A DNA stretch of 34,211 bases from Leptolyngbya sp. DLM2.Bin27. GTDB taxonomy: Bacteria > Cyanobacteriota > Cyanobacteriia > Phormidesmidales > Phormidesmidaceae. The notes below the pieces were generated by a model. That model saw nothing but the letters and a program-made list of their open reading frames with translations, did not search any database and had not been told where the DNA came from. Location: NCBI GenBank assembly GCA_007694115.1, contig RECJ01000158.1, forward strand, positions 1-34,211. Reading direction: 5' to 3'. A program made the translations under genes and the position numbers. Positions 22,450-30,584 of this stretch are shown here, piece after piece (the first letter of the stretch is position 1; every line of letters starts with the position of its first letter).

Positions 22450-23682
22450 CTATGAACTTGCTTGCGAGATCAGCGTAGACTTTAAGTGCTCTTTTGAATT
22501 GGTAATTTCCCAGCGTTTTGGTGGGGTTATAATGCTGTCCTCACCGGGAGTCCACTGAAGTTTTAGAGGGTACTGGTGCCACTTATAGTCATAGGTTTTA
22601 TCCCAGGTCTCGCTAAAGATGCCGACATTAATAAAATATTCTCCGCCGCTTAGATCGAGTCTTTCTAGCCATAGACGAATTTCTCCTTGGCCAAATTCAA
22701 GCGGTATTAGCAACTCTTCGGTATCAGTATGAGTATTGAAATATATTTCTCCACCTGTATTGCTAATGCTAACAACAAAAATGCAGTTGGAGATTGGTCT
22801 ATGGGTAAAATAGTCTATGGCTATAACCAGCGCATCCCCTGACCTAAACTCTTTTTTCTCCTGGAGATTTTCATCTAAACAGTAAGCAGATAAAATTTCG
22901 ACCTCACGAGAATAGGTTGGATGCGGCTTGGGTAACGATTTTGCATCCATATTGGTAGCATAGCGAGAGGCAATCGTGGGGGGGTCACCGTGGGCCACGA
23001 TTCTTCCCTGTTCAAGCCACAGCGCTTGATCACAAAGGCTTTTAACTTGCTCTGCGCTTTGGGAAATCAAGACAATTGCACAGCCCCGTGACTTAAGCTG
23101 AGAAATGCGCTCAATACACTTGGCTTGAAAAGCCTGATCCCCTACAGAAAGATGCTCATCGATCAGAAGGATATCTGGCGCAGTATGAACCGCTACCGAG
23201 AAACCTAGCCGCATCTGCATGCCCGTACTGTAGGTGCGTAAAGGACTATCGATAAACGCTTCAAGTTCAGCAAACTCAATAATACCCTGCATACGCCGCC
23301 GCACTTCTTGACGAGTTAGGCCAGACGAAATAGCCGCCACAAAGATATTTTCTCGTCCAGTTAAGTCAACATGAAACCCTGCCCCCAAATCTAGCAGTGC
23401 GCCAATGCGACCCTGGGTTTTTACCCGACCAGTATCTGGACGTCCGACTCCGCCGATAAGCTGCAAAAGGGTAGATTTACCGGCACCGTTATGACCTAAG
23501 ATGCCTAGCATCTGTCCTTTTGCAACACAGAAGTTAATGTCTTGCAAGGCCCAAAACTGATTCGTAGGCTTCATCCGTCGCCAACCTGCCAGAGCAGCTT
23601 CCATGATTGTGGTAGGGCGGTCATCGTGGTATTTGCGAAACCGCTTACCTAAGCTTTCTACAACTATAGGATTGGTATCCAT
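22450..23682 (-). CDS. wzt: Polysaccharide ABC exporter ATPase, Wzt-like
   Basis: The 410-residue protein has an ABC ATPase domain (1-240) with Walker A GHNGAGKST at 63-71, the signature YSTGMQ at 152-157 and Walker B ILLIDE at 172-177, plus a C-terminal beta-sandwich (about 255-395) like the Wzt carbohydrate-binding domain. With the Wzm-like permease it would export a lipid-linked O-antigen-type glycan. The switch (H-loop) His is replaced by Gln209 in VLISQSAEQV, with codon CAA read directly from the DNA. Other catalytic residues are intact. It lies 2 bases after the permease gene. Start is the ATG at 23682. Confidence 0.92.
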   Translation of the reverse strand: MDTNPIVVESLGKRFRKYHDDRPTTIMEAALAGWRRMKPTNQFWALQDINFCVAKGQMLGILGHNGAGKSTLLQLIGGVGRPDTGRVKTQGRIGALLDLGAGFHVDLTGRENIFVAAISSGLTRQEVRRRMQGIIEFAELEAFIDSPLRTYSTGMQMRLGFSVAVHTAPDILLIDEHLSVGDQAFQAKCIERISQLKSRGCAIVLISQSAEQVKSLCDQALWLEQGRIVAHGDPPTIASRYATNMDAKSLPKPHPTYSREVEILSAYCLDENLQEKKEFRSGDALVIAIDYFTHRPISNCIFVVSISNTGGEIYFNTHTDTEELLIPLEFGQGEIRLWLERLDLSGGEYFINVGIFSETWDKTYDYKWHQYPLKLQWTPGEDSIITPPKRWEITNSKEHLKSTLISQASS

Positions 23683-23684
23683 GG

Positions 23685-24485
23685 CTAAATTTCCTCCACA
23701 AAGCGATCGCGCTGCCGTCGAAAAATTTGATACCCCAGGGGTAACAACACCACAGTTGCCAAAAATAGCCCCAATAGAGCGGTTAAGTTGGGTACTTGAC
23801 CTTCTAAAAGCACATCTCGGTAGGCATCGAGCAAAGGCACCATTGGGTTGATCACGTAAATAATTTTTAGCCTATCGGGAACCTGGCTGATGGCATAGAA
23901 AATTGGCAGCAGATAAGACATCAACTGTAGCAAAACCCCTACAGTATGCTGGGTATCTCGAAACGTCACATTGAAAGCAGCCAGTGGATAGGCCAGACTG
24001 ACCGTTAGACCAAACTGTACCACTAGTAATATCGGCAATAGCAATATTGCTGGGGTCACAGATACCCCATCGATCAATAAAAAAACGAGCAGCACGGGGA
24101 AGGCTAGCATGAAGTGAATCAAACCCGTAGTGATAGTCACTACAGGCAGAATAGCCACTGGGAAAGTTGGCTGACGGATCAGAGGGCGGTTGTTGGTAAT
24201 TAAGCCCGTAGCTTGAATTAATGACGATTGAGTCCAGGTCCAAACCAAAAGCCCGCTGAAGGCATAGGAGGCGTAGTGGGGAATATTCACCTGCAGAATG
24301 GCCTGGAACACAAAACTAAAGACCGCCAGCTGGAGCAATGGGTTGATTAGCGTCCACGCAATGCCCAGCACCGAGCGCTTATAGAGGAGTTTTAACTCCC
24401 GAGAGACTAAGACGCTGATTAGGTCAAAATAGTAAATCAAGGGGTGACTAAACGAAACGGAGCGCTTCAAAAACATGTTTCTCAC
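23685..24485 (-). CDS. wzm: Polysaccharide ABC exporter permease, Wzm-like
   Basis: The 266-residue ABC-2 type membrane protein has an amphipathic N terminus (LISVLVSRELKLLYKRSVLG, about 22-41), which is the classical start of Wzm/KpsM-type permeases, and six hydrophobic segments (about 45-65, 75-95, 115-140, 148-172, 178-200, 230-252). PILLVVQFGLTVSLAYPLAAFNV and FRDTQH belong to the conserved ABC-2 core. It starts inside the last codons of the upstream glycosyltransferase gene (4-base overlap) and runs into wzt, so the pair is tightly coupled. It transports the glycan across the cytoplasmic membrane. Confidence 0.93.
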   Translation of the reverse strand: MRNMFLKRSVSFSHPLIYYFDLISVLVSRELKLLYKRSVLGIAWTLINPLLQLAVFSFVFQAILQVNIPHYASYAFSGLLVWTWTQSSLIQATGLITNNRPLIRQPTFPVAILPVVTITTGLIHFMLAFPVLLVFLLIDGVSVTPAILLLPILLVVQFGLTVSLAYPLAAFNVTFRDTQHTVGVLLQLMSYLLPIFYAISQVPDRLKIIYVINPMVPLLDAYRDVLLEGQVPNLTALLGLFLATVVLLPLGYQIFRRQRDRFVEEI

Positions 24486-27178
24486 CCTCTAGCTAACGGA
24501 TTGGGAGTAGCCACGCAGGGGCTGATGCTTAATGGTCCGTGGCTCGCCTCTTGCGATATAGCAGATAATAGGCGCTGGTTCGTAGGTATGTAGGCATCGC
24601 TCAGCCCTAGCTGTTGCACCCGTAGACAACTTTGCCGATAAGACCAAAAGGCGTCTAGGTAGCCTTTGATTTCGTTCCAAACAAACTTGAGGGGGGCTGG
24701 ATGACGCCTTAAGGCCCAACCGATGACTCGCTGGGTCAAATAGCTAGGCATTTGGAAAAAGAGGTGGTGGAAGGCTCTTTGATCGCCATCTTTAAGCCAG
24801 ACGCACAGCATAAAAGCCATACCACCCTTCATGTGAGAGTAGACCTGGTGGTAGAAGGCATCTAACTCCCGCCTATGGCGGTGCCAAGCATAGGCCGAGG
24901 GCTCGTAGACCACCGTATAATTTGCTCTGAGCACCCGATAGATCAAGTAGCATTCTTCACCACTTGACGTGGGGGTACCAGGCCCTAGGGTCTCATCCAT
25001 CAAACCGATTTGGGGATGGCAGAAAATTTCGGCCCGAAAGGCAGCATTGGCGGAAACCCCCAGATCCCAAACCGGGGGTAAACCTTTTTGAGTAGCTGCC
25101 AGCCAAGCCCCGTCTGCTTCGAAGGAGCTATAGCCCTGACTTAGTCCACCCTTTAGCTGCTCAAAAAGAAATTGGGCAGGAGTTTCTAGCTCCTTGGGCA
25201 ATACGTTACCAGTGACAACCATCACCTCAGGGCGAGCCATTGGAGCGATCAGCTTTTCTAGCCAATCGGTCGGAACGCTAATATCGTCATCGATAGTAAC
25301 GATAATGTCTCCTGTACTAGCTGCAATGGCTGCATTTCGCCCATAGGCAGCTCCAGGTCTAGCCTCTTGCACCAGCTTGACGCCTGGATATCTGGAAATA
25401 ACCTTAGGCGTAATCCCAGAAGCTGGGCGATTGTCTGCTACTACAATCTCTATGGGGCGCTGAGCTTCTAGCGCTAGCAAATGCTCTAGGCATTGGCTTA
25501 AATCGTCGGGGCGATCGCAGGTGGTGATGATAATACTGACCGATACATGAGCGGGTAGTGGTGTCCTCTGCTTGTGCCCTGGCGGCGAATAGGGTAATAA
25601 ATAAGACTTAAGCGCTGACTGAAAGCTTGACCAGGTTTCTTCCATCGTCCCAGCCTGGTTCAGAGCTAAAATTTCATCTGTCAACTCTGATGCAATAGCT
25701 TGTTGCAGTTGCGCTGTACTCACTTGCCTATAGTCATTTGAGCAATCTACGTAGCCAATCGGGCTCCCATCGACCGTAACAAAAACGCGTACTTTTTCAT
25801 ACTCCTCTGTCCCAGTCAAGGGCTGTAGGGGCTGGTTAAGATCCACGGTACGTACAGCCATGAACCGATTTGAGGCCAAGATCTGGGGTGGTTTTCGGTG
25901 ACAGAGTAATGGGTGCTGGGGTGTAAGGGGCTGTGGCTCAGCTAGCTGCTGTGATTTAGAGTATGCTCCCCAACTTTGCCCCATTGCCAATAGCTCACCG
26001 AAGATAAGCGATCGAGGAATGCCGTCAGGCCGCACTAAGGACAGCAGTAATCGATAAATCTTCCAAATGCCTATGGTCAACCACTGCTGTCTTAGCGTTG
26101 GATAGTTATGCCACCCAGCTGCAATATAGGAGTAAAGCCCTACCGCGTCTTGTTTAACCTGAGACTGCAAACCGATTTCACAGGTAGGAAGGTTATGTCT
26201 CACCATGGCGCTAGGCTCGTACAGTAAGGTATGGCCTGCAAGCAGCACCCGCGCAAACAACTCTAAGTCTGCCCCTGCCCAGGTATAACCGGCATAATCC
26301 AACGCTGGATCAAACGCTCCGACCGCCTTTAGAAGCGACTGACGGAAAGCCATATTTGCTCCAGAGGCCAGCCAAATGGTGATTAGAGCAGTCCACGGAA
26401 TAGGTTTAGTGGGGTTGAGGTGGTGCCAGATACGGCGTATACCGCGATTTAGACTGTATTTTTGTTCAAACCAGGCGTCCTCGTCAGTCTCTATATCTGA
26501 GGACATCACTAATCCAGCCATCGCGGCTACATTTGCGTTAGAGGCAAACGCAAGCGCAATAGCCTCTACCCAGTTTGGATCTACTTGGCAAACATCATCT
26601 ACAAAAGCAACGATTTCTCCCTGAGCAGCTTGAATCGCTAAATTTCGCTGCACACTACGACTTTCAACCGGGGCCAATAACCAAAGAATATGAGGGTAAG
26701 CCGCCTGTGTAGACTGAAATATATCGTCGGAGGGCACCGGTACAATTATTTCTAACGGCTGTACTGTGGATGCTTGTAGCGATTCTAGGCACGCAGATAG
26801 ATAGGTTTCAGTTTGCAACCGGGGGCAAACAATAACCGAAACAGTTGGCAAATCTGCCATAGAATTCAAGTTATTAACGGAGTTAGTACTTTCAAATAGG
26901 CTTTGAAAATCCCATGATGTAGTAGCCCCTTCAGAAATAAGCTGCTGACGAATAAGCTCACGCGCAATGTCATGATGGTGGTTAGCAGTTACTTCTTTGA
27001 CGATGCTCTGAGCTGAGCAACCACCATCGATAACAGGCAGAACAATATGACTTAGGGGGACTCCTCGCCATCGAACTAGGCCCAGCAGACGTTGATAGCC
27101 CGCTAAGTGGGAAATGGTTTGAATGGGTTGAGTCAGTTCAATACTAACTACTTTAGTGCGGTTAACCATAGGTGGCAA
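24482..27178 (-). CDS. Two-domain family 2 glycosyltransferase
   Basis: The 898-residue protein has two GT-A (family 2) domains. The first is at about 110-390 (VSVIVCPRLQTETYLSACLESL, FVDDVCQVDPNW near 190) and the second at about 542-790 (VSIIITTCDRPDDLSQCLEHL near 543, TIDDDISVPTDWL near 625, SGEECYLIYRVL). Before the second domain, residues about 439-500 (FMAVRTVDLNQPLQPL...IGYVDCSNDYRQVS) form a segment also found at the start of the neighbouring single-domain glycosyltransferase. An N-terminal region of about 100 residues has no clear assignment. It probably adds two sugars in succession. Start is the ATG at 27178. Confidence 0.88.
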   Translation of the reverse strand: MPPMVNRTKVVSIELTQPIQTISHLAGYQRLLGLVRWRGVPLSHIVLPVIDGGCSAQSIVKEVTANHHHDIARELIRQQLISEGATTSWDFQSLFESTNSVNNLNSMADLPTVSVIVCPRLQTETYLSACLESLQASTVQPLEIIVPVPSDDIFQSTQAAYPHILWLLAPVESRSVQRNLAIQAAQGEIVAFVDDVCQVDPNWVEAIALAFASNANVAAMAGLVMSSDIETDEDAWFEQKYSLNRGIRRIWHHLNPTKPIPWTALITIWLASGANMAFRQSLLKAVGAFDPALDYAGYTWAGADLELFARVLLAGHTLLYEPSAMVRHNLPTCEIGLQSQVKQDAVGLYSYIAAGWHNYPTLRQQWLTIGIWKIYRLLLSLVRPDGIPRSLIFGELLAMGQSWGAYSKSQQLAEPQPLTPQHPLLCHRKPPQILASNRFMAVRTVDLNQPLQPLTGTEEYEKVRVFVTVDGSPIGYVDCSNDYRQVSTAQLQQAIASELTDEILALNQAGTMEETWSSFQSALKSYLLPYSPPGHKQRTPLPAHVSVSIIITTCDRPDDLSQCLEHLLALEAQRPIEIVVADNRPASGITPKVISRYPGVKLVQEARPGAAYGRNAAIAASTGDIIVTIDDDISVPTDWLEKLIAPMARPEVMVVTGNVLPKELETPAQFLFEQLKGGLSQGYSSFEADGAWLAATQKGLPPVWDLGVSANAAFRAEIFCHPQIGLMDETLGPGTPTSSGEECYLIYRVLRANYTVVYEPSAYAWHRHRRELDAFYHQVYSHMKGGMAFMLCVWLKDGDQRAFHHLFFQMPSYLTQRVIGWALRRHPAPLKFVWNEIKGYLDAFWSYRQSCLRVQQLGLSDAYIPTNQRLLSAISQEASHGPLSISPCVATPNPLARG

Positions 27179-27317
27179 AGCAATACAAAAAGTCTAATTT
27201 TCGATTGGCTATGACTAGAGCATCGGTACAGTATGGCCAAAAACCCAGTTTCTTCATCGCTGATCTAACGGCATGACTAGCCCGCTAGTCCAGAAACTGG
27301 GTTTCTGTACCGGCGGG
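27179..27317. repeat. Long interrupted inverted repeat between glycosyltransferase genes
   Basis: The right arm 27292-27312 (AGAAACTGGGTTT then CTGTACCG) pairs with AAACCCAGTTTCT at 27241-27253 and CGGTACAG at 27224-27231, leaving a 9-base bulge. CTAGCCCGC (27277-27285) also matches GCGGGCTAG (27313-27321), which reaches into the upstream gene's stop codon. The AGAAACTGGGTTTCT core is a widespread type of cyanobacterial intergenic repeat. It could attenuate transcription into the downstream genes. Confidence 0.75.
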
Positions 27318-28601
27318 CTAGAGATGTTTAGGAGAGTCCTGCTGGATGGTTGGGCATGGTGAGAGCGGTTGGCTTTTGCCATGCTGGTAAGACTTCAACA
27401 ATCCCCACGCTGCCATAAAGTGCCCTAAAACTTCTTGTAGTAATAGCGATATTGGATACCTCAGCTTACCCATCATTTGCCATCTTGCTCGCTTGTAGTA
27501 ATAGATGGGCATTGTAGCTATAGCTACGATAGCTCGCCAGTCAGCATAATATCTTAAGGTCATTATATGATGGGCAATTATACCTTGGCTATAGCCATAA
27601 ATTTGGCGACGGAGGGATGCCATATCACGTCGGTGTTTGTGCCATACGTAGGCATTAGGTGTATAAACATGGGTGAACCCAGCCCTCAAAATTTTATAAA
27701 AGAGGAACAGATCCTCGCCGCCGCCCACAGGCACTCCTGCACCAAGTCTTTCTTCCCACAGCCCGATCTCAGGATGCTGAAATATTTTCGCCCAGAAAGC
27801 CGCATTCGCCGATGCCCCTAGTTCCCATACAGGGATAGCAACCCTGCTTTTAGGCAATTGAGAACCATCCATCTTAAAGAGACAAAATCCTCGGCACAGC
27901 CCACCCATACCATAGATCTCAAATAGCTGTTGGGCAGGTGTTTCGAGCTCTAAAGGCAAGATATTTCCGGTCACAGCCATCACGTTTTCCTGCATTAGGG
28001 GACTGATTAATTGCTCTAGCCAATGGGGAGGCGGAGTAACATCATCATCGATAGTGATAATAATATCTCCCTGGCTATACTTAATTCCGGCATTGCGGGC
28101 ATAGGAGGCACCAGGTCGCCATTCGTTAACCAATTTGACATTTGGAAATTTTTCTAAAACTGGAGGAGTTAGCCCTGAGCCAGGAGAATTATCAACGACA
28201 ATGACTTCGACAAATCGATCCGTTCTTTGCCTGTCCAGATTCTCTAAACAGCGTCGCAAATCTTCGGGCCGGTTACAGGTTGGAATAATTACAGAAACTG
28301 ACAAATGTTCTGGCATTCTCTCTGGCGGCAAGCATTTGAGGAGATGTTCATGACTGAAGTCTAGATCGGGTGCCTTGGCGATTTCCTTCGCGAGGGTTTC
28401 AACACTAACGGATTGGTAAGCGTTGGCGATATCAAGACTGCCAATCGGCACATCATGCCAAGTCAAAAAAATTCTCACGCTCCAATACAAGGCTAAATCT
28501 TCTAAGGGAAACAACTCCTGAGCAAGTTCGACCATGCGAACTGCCATTGGCTTTTGATCCTTCAAGGTTTGTTTTGCAACAGCAGACTGCTTAGGTAGCA
28601 T
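27318..28601 (-). CDS. Family 2 glycosyltransferase
   Basis: The 427-residue GT-A enzyme has VSVIIPTCNRPEDLRRCLENL near 101, the metal-binding TIDDDVTPPPHWL near 181, GNILPLELETPAQQLFE, and GGGEDLFLFYKILRAGFTHVYTP with a WHKHRRD stretch. It aligns by eye over nearly its whole length with the C-terminal half of the next gene, including the preceding MAVRMVEL...PIGSLDIANAYQSVS segment. It is the first gene of the locus. Start is the ATG at 28601; the ATG of MAVRM, 17 codons on, is an alternative. The product is probably cytoplasmic or membrane-associated. Confidence 0.9.
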   Translation of the reverse strand: MLPKQSAVAKQTLKDQKPMAVRMVELAQELFPLEDLALYWSVRIFLTWHDVPIGSLDIANAYQSVSVETLAKEIAKAPDLDFSHEHLLKCLPPERMPEHLSVSVIIPTCNRPEDLRRCLENLDRQRTDRFVEVIVVDNSPGSGLTPPVLEKFPNVKLVNEWRPGASYARNAGIKYSQGDIIITIDDDVTPPPHWLEQLISPLMQENVMAVTGNILPLELETPAQQLFEIYGMGGLCRGFCLFKMDGSQLPKSRVAIPVWELGASANAAFWAKIFQHPEIGLWEERLGAGVPVGGGEDLFLFYKILRAGFTHVYTPNAYVWHKHRRDMASLRRQIYGYSQGIIAHHIMTLRYYADWRAIVAIATMPIYYYKRARWQMMGKLRYPISLLLQEVLGHFMAAWGLLKSYQHGKSQPLSPCPTIQQDSPKHL

Positions 28602-29390
28602 ATTATTTGAATTGACAACTTAAATGACAATAACTAGTTTTGTGGAGATGCATTTAAGATATTGGCGGTGCAGCCTGAAATAAGACAACCTAGCCTACGC
28701 TCATGGTTTAAAAAAGCATAACAAAAGAGATTCGGTGCATAAAAAATGACTTTATTCAAGCAAAAAACGTGTTTGCTAGAAAGTATTCACTATAAAATCT
28801 TGGTTCAGGCAATCTTTTGATCGTGGCAAGGTGGGCATTTTGGGTTGTGAAGTCAACTATAGAAAACACACAATTACTTCATATTAAATGCCACTATTTA
28901 TTGGCTATAGCGTAGGTGTAGCCCTTGTGGCGATAGATATATTTTCGATTTTTTTCCCTTGAAAGGCAGTCATTACTAAGTGACTTCACGAAAATAATAC
29001 ACAGGGCCAGTAAAAAGGAACACAATCAGAGGGGCGCGGTGCCGTTTCCCTTAAGCTGCTTGGCTTAAGGGATGATGATGCAATTGAATTGGGTGGACTT
29101 CATCGGTTTAAACTCAGTCCACTGAAGTCCCAAATCTGAGGTGCACCAGGATGACCTGCCGAAGTTAACAGTCTCCTAGGCATTGTTTTGCTGACAGACC
29201 ACAAAACAGTGGGTGCGGGGCTGCGCTACCTGGGCCTGGTGAATACTCAATTATTTATAACGAGTCTTCTGCCCCTAGAATCACGCTGCCCAAGCCAGTC
29301 AGACAAACAATAGGGTACACGGCTCGCCAAATTCAACAATGTCAGCCCCAACCCTGGCTCTACGGGCGCAGTATACCCAGGGAATTGTTG
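28602..29390. other. Long gene-free region upstream of the polysaccharide locus
   Basis: These 789 bases contain no frame I can assign. The first 400 are A+T-rich and should include the promoter of the polysaccharide genes. An inverted repeat TCCCTTAAGC/GCTTAAGGGA lies at 29047-29072, and GGACTTCA/TGAAGTCC at 29095-29130. A short minus-strand frame ending near 29299 reads ARVGADIVEFGEPCTLLFV and may be a gene remnant or repeat, with no family recognised. Confidence 0.5.
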
Positions 29391-30338
29391 CTATAACCCA
29401 AGCCGCGCGGCAATAGTGACCAGCACCGACTGGCTCAGCGCTGTGTAGTCGTAGCCGCCTTCGAGGCCAAAGAGAATTTTGTCGGTTACACCTAGGCATT
29501 GCTGGGTGAAAGCCCCATAGTCTTGGGGGGCTAGATTGACGCTGGCCAACGGGTCGGCGGCATTGGCGTCGTACCCGGCGCTAATGATTAGTAAGTCAGG
29601 GTTGAATGCCTTGAGAAAGGGAATCACCTGTTGATCAAAGGCCTTGACGTAGTCGGTGCTGGCGCTGCCGGGGGCCATGGGCAGATTGAGCACATTGTGG
29701 TGCAGGCCAGTTTCGCTGCTGTGGCCGGTGCCGGGGTAGGCGGGCATCTGGTGGATCGAGCAGTAGGCGATCGCAGCATTGCCCTCCACCAGGGCTTGGG
29801 TACCGTTGCCGTGGTGGACATCCCAGTCGAGAATGGCCACGCGGTGAACGGCGGGGTTGGCTAGGGCGTAGTGGGCGGCGATGGCCGCATTGGCAAATAG
29901 ACAAAAGCCCATGCCGCGATCGCGCACCGCGTGGTGCCCGGGGGGGCGCGCCAGCACAAAGGCCGAATGCCCGGTTTCTAGCACATAGTCGACGCCGTCG
30001 AGCCAGGCGCTCACCGCCAGCTGCGCCACGGCGTAGCTGCGCTCAGACACCACCGTATCGCCATCAATGTGGCCGCCGCCGCTGTGGGCGATCTCCTGCA
30101 GGGCGGTGACGTAGCGGGGGTTGTGGAGTTGGGCGATCAGGTGGTTGACATCTGTTCGCTGATTTACTGGGGTAGGCTCGCGCCAGTCGAGATGATCGGC
30201 CCAGGGCACCTGCTCTAAAGCTGCCACAACGGCCTTGAGTCGGCCCGCGTTTTCGGGATGAAAACTCCCTGTATCGTGGCTTAAAAAGTCTGGCGAATAG
30301 ATGACAGCAAAATCGGCCAGGGTAAAGGCGTGGTGCAC
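29391..30338 (-). CDS. Histone deacetylase family (AcuC/acetylpolyamine amidohydrolase-like) protein
   Basis: The 315-residue zinc hydrolase has FHPENAGRL near 26, RPPGHHA at 131-137 (catalytic His135/His136), DWDVHHGNGT at 171-180 (zinc ligands Asp173 and His175) and SAGYDANAADPL at 253-264 (third ligand probably Asp262). GLEGGYDY near the C terminus is also typical. Bacterial members remove acetyl or related acyl groups from proteins, polyamines or small amides; the substrate here is unknown. The start is GTG at 30338. It is divergent from gyrA and stands alone. Confidence 0.92.
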   Translation of the reverse strand: MHHAFTLADFAVIYSPDFLSHDTGSFHPENAGRLKAVVAALEQVPWADHLDWREPTPVNQRTDVNHLIAQLHNPRYVTALQEIAHSGGGHIDGDTVVSERSYAVAQLAVSAWLDGVDYVLETGHSAFVLARPPGHHAVRDRGMGFCLFANAAIAAHYALANPAVHRVAILDWDVHHGNGTQALVEGNAAIAYCSIHQMPAYPGTGHSSETGLHHNVLNLPMAPGSASTDYVKAFDQQVIPFLKAFNPDLLIISAGYDANAADPLASVNLAPQDYGAFTQQCLGVTDKILFGLEGGYDYTALSQSVLVTIAARLGL

Positions 30339-30447
30339 GGCGAACTCAGGGGGGTGAACGATGGCAGATTAGGGGTTGAATCGGTGGGGCGAAACGTCGG
30401 CACACCAGGGATCTCAAGCCCCTGGCTATACCATAGCGCCCAATCAT

Positions 30448-30478
30448 TTGAAAGGGGAAAATCGTGCTAAAATATAGA
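30448..30478 (+). promoter_or_regulatory. Candidate gyrA promoter
   Basis: TTGAAA at 30448-30453 is followed after 17 bases by AATATA (30471-30476), or after 19 by TATAGA (30473-30478). This is a plausible sigma-70 promoter 100 or so bases before gyrA. Transcription would start near 30485, placing the hairpin at 30508-30554 in the leader. Confidence 0.4.
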
Positions 30479-30507
30479 TCACATGAGTCGTAAAAAAACC
30501 TACTGAT

Positions 30508-30554
30508 AAAGCGCTATTCAGCACCGCTCGGTGCGGAGGTCTGATTAGCGCTTT
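30508..30554 (+). promoter_or_regulatory. Two-stem hairpin in the gyrA leader
   Basis: AAAGCGCTA (30508-30516) pairs perfectly with TAGCGCTTT (30546-30554). Within it, GCACCG (30521-30526) pairs with CGGTGC (30529-30534). The element ends 30 bases before the ATG and would lie in the untranslated leader if the candidate promoter is right. Confidence 0.6.
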
Positions 30555-30584
30555 GTTGTTCGCAAATTCGGAGTTTTTGAGCCT

